Source: [Clostridium] citroniae WAL-17108 (GTDB lineage Bacteria; Bacillota; Clostridia; Lachnospirales; Lachnospiraceae). From it: a DNA stretch of 64,000 nt. This document shows positions 50,764-58,630 of this stretch, one piece after another. Location: positions 248,001 to 312,000 of the forward strand of contig NZ_JH376423.1 in the NCBI RefSeq assembly GCF_000233455.1, written 5' to 3'. Every line of letters starts with the position of its first letter. The first letter of the stretch is position 1. The translations under genes were made by a program, and so were the position numbers. Below the pieces are notes generated by a model. It ran no database searches and was not told the origin of the DNA. It saw only the letters and a program-made list of their open reading frames with translations.

Positions 50764-53038
50764 ATGAAGCAGATAGAAAACAGATTTCCTGATGATCAAA
50801 AGCCTTTTTTCCGGGGAGTGCAGATGATACTGTTATCTGTAGCCCTGGTTTTTGTTTTTGCGGTATCCATTTGGAATGCGGCAGGACTGCGTGTGGTGTT
50901 AAACCAAAGCACCCAGGAATACCTGTATGATGTGACATCACAGCTTACAAGGGATATCAGGGATGCAATGATCAATAAAATGACCGACCTGGAGATGGTG
51001 TCAGATTCCATTTCCCGTCTGACAATGTATCAGGAAGAGGAGTCGATCACTGAATTCCTGAACCGCAAAGCCCGCATACTGGAATGTGATCCCTTGATCA
51101 TCTTGGACAGACAGGGGAATTTTATTTCCTCCGACTCTAACCTTTCTTCCTGGGAATTGACACCGGAAGACTATTTAAAGATACCCGGCATCCAGTCCTC
51201 TTTTTTGGGAAAGGTAAGTGCCAATTATCTGGGAGGGCGGAGCATTTTTTTATTCCGTTCCCGTTTACAGGGATAACCAGGTGGAGGATGTGCTGGTTGG
51301 GATAAGAAGCAAGGAAAATATGCAGGCTATGATATCCTCTAAAAGTTTTAACGGGCAGGTGATCAGCTGCATTGTTGACAGCACCGGCCAGGTGATTATT
51401 TCACCCACTGATTTAAAGCCGTTCCTCCAGCTGGATGATATATTCAGAAAAGAGAAGGACAGTAAGGTGAAGTCGGATATTTACCAGATGCAGTCTGACA
51501 TGCACAAGGGCAGCAGCGGCATTCTGGAATTTACCGCAGTTACCGGGGAGGATCTGTTTCTGGCATACAATGAACTGGAGATCAATGACTGGTTCCTCTT
51601 TACACTTATCCCCTCTGATATTATTTCCGGCGGAGCCGAGCGCTATATCATCCAGTCCTTTGTGATCATGGCGGTCACAATGCTTATCTTTTTTATTTTT
51701 CTTTTTGCCGTATACCGGTTTTATCATATCCACAGGCTGCAGCTGGAACGCCTTGCCTTTGTGGACCCGGTGACAGGGGGAAGGAATAACGCCGCTTTCC
51801 AGCTGAAGTACCGGGAACTGGCCAGGGGGATGGAACCGGGTACTTATACGGTGGTGCTGTTGAATGTGAAGAATTTTAAACTCATCAACGAACGGTTTGG
51901 AAGCCTTACAGGCAACCGAATACTGGGCTACATATACCAGGTGCTGGAACAGCACGTGTGCCCGCACAAGGATGAGTTTGTGGGAAGAGGCGAATCCGAC
52001 TATTTTTTCCTCTGTATCAGGGCCAACACACCTCAGGAGGTCCAGGGCAGGCTGGACAACATGATCCAGGACATCAATTCCTTCCGCGACACAGACCTGC
52101 CCGGCTGCCATATGGCTTTCAGGCAGGGAGCCTGCCGGGTGGAGGATCCCTCCCAGGAGATTACGATCATACAGGACAGGGCGAGGCTTGCCTGCCGGGG
52201 CCGGGATCTGGATTTCTGGCAGGGATGTGTGTTCTATGATGAGAGCCTGACGGAACAATTAAAAAAGGAACAGGAGCTTAATGACCTGTTTGAGGATTCC
52301 CTTGAGAATCATGATTTCCATGTGTATCTGCAGCCCAAGGTAAGGCTTGGCGATGAAAAGATCAAGGGAGCCGAGGCATTGGTGCGGTGGATCCACCCGG
52401 AGAGAGGCGTGATCTATCCATCGGATTTTATCCCGCTGTTTGAGCGCAACGGAAAAATATGCAGGCTGGACCTCTATGTGTTTACAGAGGTATGCGCTTT
52501 GATCCGCGGCTGGATCCGGCAGGGCAGGGAATTAATCCCTGTTTCTGTGAATCTGTCCAGGCAGCATTTTACAAAGGAAGATTGTTTGGATGAGTTTTAC
52601 CGCATTGCGCAGGAGTACGGGATTCCGCGGGGAGCCATTGAGTTTGAACTGACCGAATCCATTTTCTTTGACAACCAGCAGATTGACCGGGTGAGGGACA
52701 TTATCCGCCAGATGCATATGCTGGGATTTGACTGTTCCCTGGATGATTTTGGCTCTGGGTATTCCTCACTGGGACTTTTAAAGGAGTTTGACGTGGACAC
52801 GATCAAGCTGGACCGGTCCTTTTTCCTCAACATGACGGGGTCAAAGGCCAGGGATGTGATCACATGCCTGGTGGACCTGTCAAAACGGCTGCATGTGCAG
52901 GTGGTGGCTGAAGGTATTGAGACAACGGAGCAGGTGGAGTACCTGCGCTCTATCGGCTGCGACATGGTACAGGGGTATGTATTTTCCAAGCCTCTTCCGG
53001 CCCGGGAGTTTGAGAAGCTGTGGTTTGAGCATATTTAG
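50764..53038 (+). pseudogene. Cache-GGDEF-EAL protein interrupted by a frameshift in a T run
   Basis: The first frame (50764-51276) has a membrane helix at about 20-40 and the start of an outside sensor, then runs out after SANYLGGRSIFLF. The sequel is in the next frame (open 51218-53038), reading AFFYSVPVYRD and then the rest of the sensor, a second helix, a GGDEF domain decayed to RGESDYF, and an EAL domain with EALVRW, ELTESIFF, DDFGSGYSSL and VAEGIETTEQ intact. Removing one T from the seven-T run at about 51244-51250 joins them. The whole would be a c-di-GMP phosphodiesterase of about 758 residues. Sequencing error or phase variation are both possible. Confidence 0.8.
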
Positions 53039-53189
53039 AGGACAGGCTGCATAAAATGTAATATCTGTGTCTGACATGAGAATCCCTTTGGCAAATGTGC
53101 AAAGCGCCCGCCTGATTATGCCCGGAGCAAAACCGGCGTTGGCGCCAGCACGCCAAGGCAGACCGAACCATTGAAAGGAGTTATTACAT

Positions 53190-53336
53190 ATGCCCATCTA
53201 TCCGCCCTGTGAAAGCCTGATGAAATACGGAGTTGTCCAGAATATTGTTGAGAAATATTACCGGTTCAGAATCAAACGGCCATGCTTTGTCATGATGCAG
53301 AATGAGAGATGGACACTGGTGACCCTGGACTGTTAA
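53190..53336 (+). CDS. Short possible protein of 48 residues
   Basis: ATG at 53190 with AAAGGAG nine bases upstream; 48 codons to TAA. The product begins MPIYPPCESLMKYG, is basic, with Cys at positions 7, 32 and 48, and has no membrane helix. I recognise no family. The good ribosome site and absence of any other feature between 53039 and 53485 favour a real small gene, but codon evidence alone is thin. Confidence 0.45.
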   Translation: MPIYPPCESLMKYGVVQNIVEKYYRFRIKRPCFVMMQNERWTLVTLDC

Positions 53337-53485
53337 AATCTTTCTTTACTCTCAGCAGACCGGTAAGTTCGGGAAACTGGCTACTTGACTTATGGGAGAT
53401 TCTGTTCTAGTATAAAAGCTGTCAATATGAACCGTCCGGTCCATTTTGGTGTGGGACAAGGCGGTAAGGACAGGAGAGAGACAGG

Positions 53486-54637
53486 ATGAATAAAAAGGAA
53501 GCAAATGAAATAAAAAAGCTTTTTACTCCGGCAAACTGTGCCATCACACGTATCTGCGGCTGTTACGTAGATGCTGAGAAGAATAAGAAGACGGAACTTA
53601 AGGAGGCGTTCCTTTCCCTGCCCGAGGAGGAAGCCTTTAAGTATTTTACCATTTTCAGGAATGCCCTGTCCGGTACGGTGGGGAAGAACCTGATCAATAT
53701 GGAATTTCCCTTACATACCGAGGCCGAGGGAGGCACACATCATTTCCTTATGAAGCTGCGGGACAGCCAGCTTAAGGATGATGGGGTTTTGGAGGAGTTT
53801 TATGATAAGGTGATCGCAAACTATGACTATGGTGAAAATTATTATATCATACTGATCCACTGTGCGTATGATATTCCGGCCAAGGCCACGGACGGAATGG
53901 AGATGTTTGACGCCTCCGAATACGTGTATGAGTTTATTCAGTGCACCATCTGTCCGGTAAAACTGGCCAAGGCCGGGCTGAGCTACAATCCCCTGACCAA
54001 TGCCATTGAGAACCGCAGCAGGGACTGGCTGGTGGAGGCGCCGGACCAGGGATTCCTGTTCCCGGCCTTTAATGACAGGAATACGGATATCCACAGTCTT
54101 TTATATTATTCAAAGAACCCGGAACAGATGCCGGAGATCCTGATCGATGAGCTTCTGGGGTGCGTGGTTCCCATGTCGGCCAAGAGCCAGAAGGAAACCT
54201 TCCAGGCCATTGTGGAGGAGACATTGGGAGAAAACTGCGATTTTGAGACGGTGAAGACCATTCACGAGAACCTGGCCGAGCTGGTGGAGGAGACAAAGGA
54301 TGAGCCCGTTCCCCTGACCCTGGATAAGTATCAGGTGAAAAAGCTTCTGGAGACCAATGGGGCAACGCCGGAAAAGCTGGAAGAATTTGAACAGCGGTAC
54401 GCGCAAGTGGAGGATGGCCCGGGAACCAGCTTTGTGGCGGCAAACGTGGTGAACACAAAGAGTTTTGAGATCAAGACCCCGGATGTGAGCATCAAGGTTG
54501 CGCCGGATAAAACCTATCTGGTGGAAAACAGGATGATAGAGGGGCGGCCCTGTATTGTCATTGCCATCAATGAACATGTGGAAATAAATGGAATCTCAGT
54601 GAGACCGGTGGGAATTAAGAGGCCGGAGGAAGAGTAG
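53486..54637 (+). CDS. DUF4317 family protein
   Basis: 383 residues, cytosolic, without membrane or signal segments. The start MNKKEANEIKKLFTPANCAITRICGCYVDAEKNKK in two parts and the later CGYDIPAKATDG-like segment (CAYDIPAKATDG) match the uncharacterised DUF4317 family of Firmicutes. The last 100 residues form a separate domain with KVAPDKTYLVENRMI. AGGAGAGAGAC precedes the ATG. It is monocistronic with a strong terminator. Function unknown. Confidence 0.8.
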   Translation: MNKKEANEIKKLFTPANCAITRICGCYVDAEKNKKTELKEAFLSLPEEEAFKYFTIFRNALSGTVGKNLINMEFPLHTEAEGGTHHFLMKLRDSQLKDDGVLEEFYDKVIANYDYGENYYIILIHCAYDIPAKATDGMEMFDASEYVYEFIQCTICPVKLAKAGLSYNPLTNAIENRSRDWLVEAPDQGFLFPAFNDRNTDIHSLLYYSKNPEQMPEILIDELLGCVVPMSAKSQKETFQAIVEETLGENCDFETVKTIHENLAELVEETKDEPVPLTLDKYQVKKLLETNGATPEKLEEFEQRYAQVEDGPGTSFVAANVVNTKSFEIKTPDVSIKVAPDKTYLVENRMIEGRPCIVIAINEHVEINGISVRPVGIKRPEEE

Positions 54638-54650
54638 ATTTTTAATCAAG

Positions 54651-54697
54651 AACAGCCGATTCCAGCACCTGGTCCGGTGCCTGGAATCGGCTGTTTT
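54651..54697. terminator. Strong bidirectional terminator between DUF4317 and hemerythrin genes
   Basis: Perfect 15-bp arms AACAGCCGATTCCAG (54651-54665) and CTGGAATCGGCTGTT (54681-54695), with an inner GCACC/GGTGC extension, then TTT. A long helix flanked by A and T residues serves both convergent genes. Confidence 0.88.
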
Positions 54698-54710
54698 GAA
54701 TGTGGGGACA

Positions 54711-55133
54711 TCAGATACGCTCCGCGTTGTCCCTCATGAATTTGAATTCCGCCACAGAGCGGTCAAAGGTCTGGATGTGGTAGTAGAGCCAGTCCCTGAC
54801 TTTTTCACTGACCTTTTCCACAAATGCATCAGTGGGACCTTCCTCCTCCATAAGCATCTCGTGGAGTTCCTGTACGGTGTTCCTCAGCTCTTTGTGTTTC
54901 TCCTTGTGCTCATTGATGCCAGGATAATTGATGGAAGCCTGGAGTTCCTCCTCTTCCCTGAAGTGATAGTCTGTATAGTCTGCCAGGAAGTTTAACATCC
55001 TGGCCGCCCCGCTCTGGTTGGACCGTTCCTCGCAGCTCTTTAATAGGTCGTTGATCTTGCTGATCAGCTCCTTGTGCTGGGAATCAATCATCTCATTACC
55101 TGTAATCAGGTCATCTGTAAATTCTGCATACAT
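54711..55133 (-). CDS. Bacteriohemerythrin
   Basis: 140 residues. The di-iron ligands of hemerythrin are visible in order: His in IDSQHKELI, His and Glu in DYHFREEEEL, His in INEHKEKHKEL and His/Asp in WLYYHIQTFDRSV. It binds O2 at a di-iron centre and may protect or sense oxygen in an anaerobe. GGAGG lies before the ATG. Monocistronic and convergent with the DUF4317 gene. Confidence 0.9.
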   Translation of the reverse strand: MYAEFTDDLITGNEMIDSQHKELISKINDLLKSCEERSNQSGAARMLNFLADYTDYHFREEEELQASINYPGINEHKEKHKELRNTVQELHEMLMEEEGPTDAFVEKVSEKVRDWLYYHIQTFDRSVAEFKFMRDNAERI

Positions 55134-55404
55134 ATTCCATTACCTCCGTGCTGAATGTTTGATATATATAATTTATCACAAACAATGGAAAATTACTATG
55201 ACTTTTGCAACAAGTACAAGCCTTTTTGAGAAAAGGCAGACAGCGGGCGGTAGTGTTTTGAAAAAAACATCTTCGCAAAAACGAATACACTATAAATAGG
55301 GGGAGGTATACGTGTAAGGAGTTGTCTGGACAAAGAAGTCAATAGTTGATATAATGACTATGTGCATTTGGCAATCTTACAATAACGGGAGGATAATACT
55401 ACAG

Positions 55405-55860
55405 ATGAGTCGGACAATTAGTGCAGGTTATGTATATCGTCAATATTCTACAGAAGGTGTGTATCTGGCAGACTACAAAAGCTCCAGGGCGGCCCATGAG
55501 GCCACAGGAGTTTCCATTGGCTCCATAGCCAGGGCGGCTCACGGCGAGCGCAGAACCGGAGGCGGATTTGTGTGGAGGAAGGTTTTGGTGGATTCTCCCA
55601 AGGAGAACATAGAGATCGATCTTACAAGTAAAATAGGAAACCACGATAAGCGGCCATTGCTTCAAAAAACCCCGGACGGAGAGGTGGTTGGGGAGTTCCT
55701 TTCCATTGCCCATGCCAGCAGAAGCCTGAAGATCAGCAGAAGAAGCCTGTCATGCGCCCTCAGCGGGGCTCAGAAAACAGCCGGCGGTTTTATCTGGGAA
55801 GAAGTGGAATTGCCTGAGGAGCAGGAGGAAGACGCTGAACAGGAGAACCTTAAGGATTGA
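55405..55860 (+). CDS. NUMOD1-repeat protein without nuclease domain
   Basis: 151 residues from the ATG at 55405 (GGGAGG 12 bases upstream). Two copies of a NUMOD1-like helix-turn-helix module are seen: YSTEGVYLADYKSSRAAHEA through GGGFVWRKV, and TPDGEVVGEFLSIAHASRSL through AGGFIWEEV. These modules normally sit behind GIY-YIG or HNH homing-endonuclease domains and bind DNA. Here no nuclease is present and there is an acidic tail. It could be a remnant of a homing endonuclease or a small DNA-binding protein in its own right. A MITE-like element begins 20 bp after its stop. Confidence 0.72.
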   Translation: MSRTISAGYVYRQYSTEGVYLADYKSSRAAHEATGVSIGSIARAAHGERRTGGGFVWRKVLVDSPKENIEIDLTSKIGNHDKRPLLQKTPDGEVVGEFLSIAHASRSLKISRRSLSCALSGAQKTAGGFIWEEVELPEEQEEDAEQENLKD

Positions 55861-55879
55861 GATATACATACACTATAAT

Positions 55880-55980
55880 TACCCTCAGTGGACAAGGGGG
55901 GCATACGCCGAGCGACAGTAACGCCGCAGAATCGCAAAGCTGTGGTGCAAAACCGTGTGTCCCCTTGTCCACTGAGGGTA
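55880..55980. mobile_element. 101-bp MITE-like element with perfect 20-bp terminal inverted repeats
   Basis: TACCCTCAGTGGACAAGGGG (55880-55899) and its exact complement CCCCTTGTCCACTGAGGGTA (55961-55980) bound a short GC-rich core with no gene. The same 20-mer occurs at 21775-21794 beside another palindrome. No target-site duplication was evident. The size, perfect ends and second copy suggest a non-autonomous mobile or structured repeat. Confidence 0.75.
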
Positions 55981-56082
55981 TAGAAGAAACAGAGATATAG
56001 AAAAACAGAGATCATCAAGAGATCATCAACAGCTGTCCTTTGGGCAGCTGTTTTTATTTGTTCAGAAGATAGGAGCGTTTTT

Positions 56083-56238
56083 ATGAGTTATAAGAAAACA
56101 TTGGAAACAAAAGAGAAAAAACGCAGAATTATGAATGTATTTGCGAGATTTTTATGGAAATTTGCGAGAATTTATAGTACAATAGGAAAAGAGACATTGG
56201 CAGGATCGCTCAGAGGAGGAACTGGAAATGAAACGTGA
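56083..56238 (+). CDS. Possible 51-residue basic peptide upstream of the PH-domain gene
   Basis: ATG at 56083 with AGGAG seven bases before it; the product begins MSYKKTLETKEKKRR and is strongly basic, with FARFLWKFARIY in the middle. It overlaps the next ATG by 11 bases. The same DNA contains TTTGCGAG twice and a TACAAT box, so it may just be the promoter region of the next gene. Confidence 0.3.
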   Translation: MSYKKTLETKEKKRRIMNVFARFLWKFARIYSTIGKETLAGSLRGGTGNET

Positions 56239-56638
56239 TGATTTGGTATGGAGAGACAGAAAACGAAACCGGCTGGGTCTGCCCTGGACCTTTACTGTAT
56301 ATGGACTGACGGAAGACCGTCTTTTTATCAAGTCGGGTATGTTGAATATACATGAGGATGAGGTGCGTCTGTACCGCATTCTGGACCTATCCCTGCGCAG
56401 GTCCTTTTGGCAGAGGATCGTTGGGCTGGGCACGATCCATGTGGACAGCAGCGACAAGACCATGAAGGCCTTTGATATACATAATATCAGGAATTGCGAG
56501 GCGGTGAAGGAACAGTTATCCCAGCTGGTAGAGCAGGAGCGTGACAATAAGCGGGTATCCTCCAGGGAGTTTATGGGTGGATATGAGGGCGATGGGAACG
56601 ATGAGAGTGAGTTTGATGAGCCGGACGGCCATTATTAA
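56228..56638 (+). CDS. PH-domain (YdbS/YvbH-like) protein
   Basis: 136 residues, without membrane helices. TVYGLTEDRLFIKSGMLNIHEDEVRLYRILDLSLRRSFWQRIVG in pieces is the bacterial PH (bPH2/DUF304) pattern, in which the D/R-rich strands and the later TIHVDSSDKTMKAFDIHNI form a small barrel. The tail is acidic. Family members are poorly known; most are membrane-linked, so this soluble one may bind a protein or lipid. GAGGAGG is upstream. PPi-type PFK follows 24 bp after the stop. Confidence 0.78.
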   Translation: MKRDDLVWRDRKRNRLGLPWTFTVYGLTEDRLFIKSGMLNIHEDEVRLYRILDLSLRRSFWQRIVGLGTIHVDSSDKTMKAFDIHNIRNCEAVKEQLSQLVEQERDNKRVSSREFMGGYEGDGNDESEFDEPDGHY

Positions 56639-56662
56639 TACTACTAAGAAAGGGGATATTGT

Positions 56663-57901
56663 ATGGGGAAAAGACGTAATATCATAGTTGGGCAGTCAGG
56701 AGGACCCACGGCAGTTATCAATTCCAGTCTGGCAGGGGTATACAAGACGGCAAAGGAGAGGGGATTCCACAAGGTGTATGGAATGCTCCATGGGATTGAA
56801 GGCCTGTTGGAGGAAATGTATGTGGACTTGTCCACTCAGATCCACTCGGACATGGATATTGAACTGTTAAAGCGGACGCCCTCTGCATTTTTGGGTTCCT
56901 GCCGCTATAAGCTGCCGGACATCCATGAGAATCCAGGATTTTATGAAAAGATTTTCGGGATCCTGGATAAGCTGCAGATCGAAGTCTTTATCTATATTGG
57001 CGGCAACGACTCCATGGATACCATAAAGAAGCTGTCAGACTATGCCATTGTGAAGGGCCATGACCAGAAGTTCCTGGGGGTTCCAAAAACCATTGACAAT
57101 GATCTGGCGCTGACGGACCATACCCCTGGCTTTGGAAGCGCTGCCAAGTACATAGCCACATCCACCAAGGAAGTGATACGGGATGCCATGGGCCTTTCCT
57201 TTAAGCGCAAGACCATCACGATCATGGAGTGTATGGGAAGGAATGCGGGATGGCTGACCGGTTCCACGGCTCTTGCAAGGACTGAGGACTGCTGCGGACC
57301 GGATCTTATTTACCTGCCGGAAATTCCCTTTGACATTGATAAATTCCTTAAAAAATGCAAGGATCTTATTGAGAAAAAACCATCCAGTGTGATCGCCGTT
57401 TCTGAGGGAATCAAGGTTTTGGATGGACGGTACGTGTGCCAGCTGGCAGGCGGAAGCGATTATGTGGATGCATTCGGACACAAGCAGCTGGCAGGTACGG
57501 CAGATTATCTGGCAGGTTTCCTGGCTGCTGAACTGGGCTGCAAGGCCAGGTCCGTAGAACTTTCAACCCTGCAGAGAAGTGCCTCCCATATGGCGTCCAG
57601 AGTGGATATCAATGAGGCCTTCATGGTGGGCGGCGCTGCTGTGAAGGCAGCGGATGAGGGAGATACCGGTAAGATGGTGGTGATCGACCGTGTTTCAGAT
57701 GATCCGTATATGAGCGCGGCAGGTATCTATGATGTGCACAAGATCGCAAACAATGAAAAGGTGGTGCCCAGGAACTGGGTGAACAAAGACGGCAGTTATG
57801 TGACCCAGGAATTTGTCAACTATGTGGAGCCGCTGATCCAGGGAGATTATCAGCCGTTTATGGTCAACGGACTGCCGCAGCACCTTGTTTTAAAGCGGTA
57901 A
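56663..57901 (+). CDS. pfp: 6-phosphofructokinase, predicted pyrophosphate-dependent
   Basis: 412 residues. The phosphofructokinase core shows VGQSGGPTAVINSSLAG, GGNDSMDT (Asn115-Asp116) and VPKTIDNDL (Lys142). In E. coli PfkA the equal positions are GGDGS with Gly104 and GTIDND with Gly124; Asp plus Lys at these sites marks PPi-using enzymes. The first Asp of the usual GGDD is Asn here, shared by the paralogue at 63492. It interconverts fructose-6-phosphate and fructose-1,6-bisphosphate. AAAGGGG precedes the ATG. The close paralogue differs in its promoter, which has a cre site. Confidence 0.88.
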   Translation: MGKRRNIIVGQSGGPTAVINSSLAGVYKTAKERGFHKVYGMLHGIEGLLEEMYVDLSTQIHSDMDIELLKRTPSAFLGSCRYKLPDIHENPGFYEKIFGILDKLQIEVFIYIGGNDSMDTIKKLSDYAIVKGHDQKFLGVPKTIDNDLALTDHTPGFGSAAKYIATSTKEVIRDAMGLSFKRKTITIMECMGRNAGWLTGSTALARTEDCCGPDLIYLPEIPFDIDKFLKKCKDLIEKKPSSVIAVSEGIKVLDGRYVCQLAGGSDYVDAFGHKQLAGTADYLAGFLAAELGCKARSVELSTLQRSASHMASRVDINEAFMVGGAAVKAADEGDTGKMVVIDRVSDDPYMSAAGIYDVHKIANNEKVVPRNWVNKDGSYVTQEFVNYVEPLIQGDYQPFMVNGLPQHLVLKR

Positions 57902-58223
57902 ATGATGGCTTCGGGCCGGAATTTTCTATGAAAAGCTAAAATTCAATGAACAAAATCAGGCTGCAGCGGATAAGAATCAGGATGGTTCCCCAGAAATTTG
58001 GGAACTGTCCTGAACTATTTTACAAAAAAATAACGGATTTTTTTGTTGTTTAGGTGATAATGGACATAAAAATTCCTCCCCCCGGCAGGGGAGAGGGGTG
58101 AAACGAAATTTGACAATTGAATATAATAGTGATATATATATTTCAACCTTTCCAATTGTCATTGATGGACACCCGGATCCGTGCAACAGGGATCAGGGGG
58201 TGCCCCTAAAAGGAGACTGAACT
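57902..58223 (+). promoter_or_regulatory. Leader and promoter region of the HPr-like gene
   Basis: TTGACA (58110-58115), 17 bp, TATATA (58133-58138). TGACAATTG (58111-58119) and CAATTGTCA (58153-58161) form a 9-bp inverted repeat that spans the promoter from -35 to about +15, a possible operator. A leader hairpin CACCC-GGATCC/GGATC-GGGGTG covers about 58170-58203, next to AAAAGGAG. A GTTCCC/GGGAAC hairpin near 57982-58006 may end the PFK gene. No other gene is seen here. Confidence 0.6.
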
Positions 58224-58469
58224 ATGAAAGAAAAGAAGATTATGTTACCAACAATAGCTGAAGCAAAGCGGTTTGTAGAGGAAGCTACCAGGTGTGACTT
58301 TGATATTGACGTATTTTACAACAGGGTAACCATTGACGCAAAGTCCATTCTGGGAGTACTGAGCCTGGATCTCACCAGGGTACTGACAGTCCAGTTTAAC
58401 GGAGCCGATGAACGGTTTGAGGAATACCTGGACACCATTTTACCCCATGCAGCTGTGACGGCTGCCTGA
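58224..58469 (+). CDS. HPr-like protein lacking the phospho-His, Crh-like
   Basis: 81 residues. The HPr fold is recognisable from EEATRCDFDIDVFYNRVTIDAKSILGVLSLDL in parts; Ser41 in AKSILGVLS matches the regulatory Ser46 phosphorylated by HPr kinase. The GLHARPA loop with His15 is missing: the aligned position is Thr10 in LPTIAEAKR. It therefore cannot pass phosphate in the PTS but could, like Bacillus Crh (which has Gln15), serve as a Ser-phosphorylated CcpA partner. AAAAGGAG precedes the ATG. A CcpA-type cre site lies 5 kb downstream at the second PFK. Confidence 0.8.
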   Translation: MKEKKIMLPTIAEAKRFVEEATRCDFDIDVFYNRVTIDAKSILGVLSLDLTRVLTVQFNGADERFEEYLDTILPHAAVTAA

Positions 58470-58630
58470 TGGACGTCTGCCTGATGGCAGCGGCCGGGAG
58501 GGATTGCGAACGTCTGTTTGCAATCCCTCCTTTTTTATGGTATGATATGTGGGATATAAGGACGGACAGATGACAGGTATGGATGTTTCACTGAATTTTG
58601 GGCATCCGGGGAGCAAGGAGGGAGCGGGAA

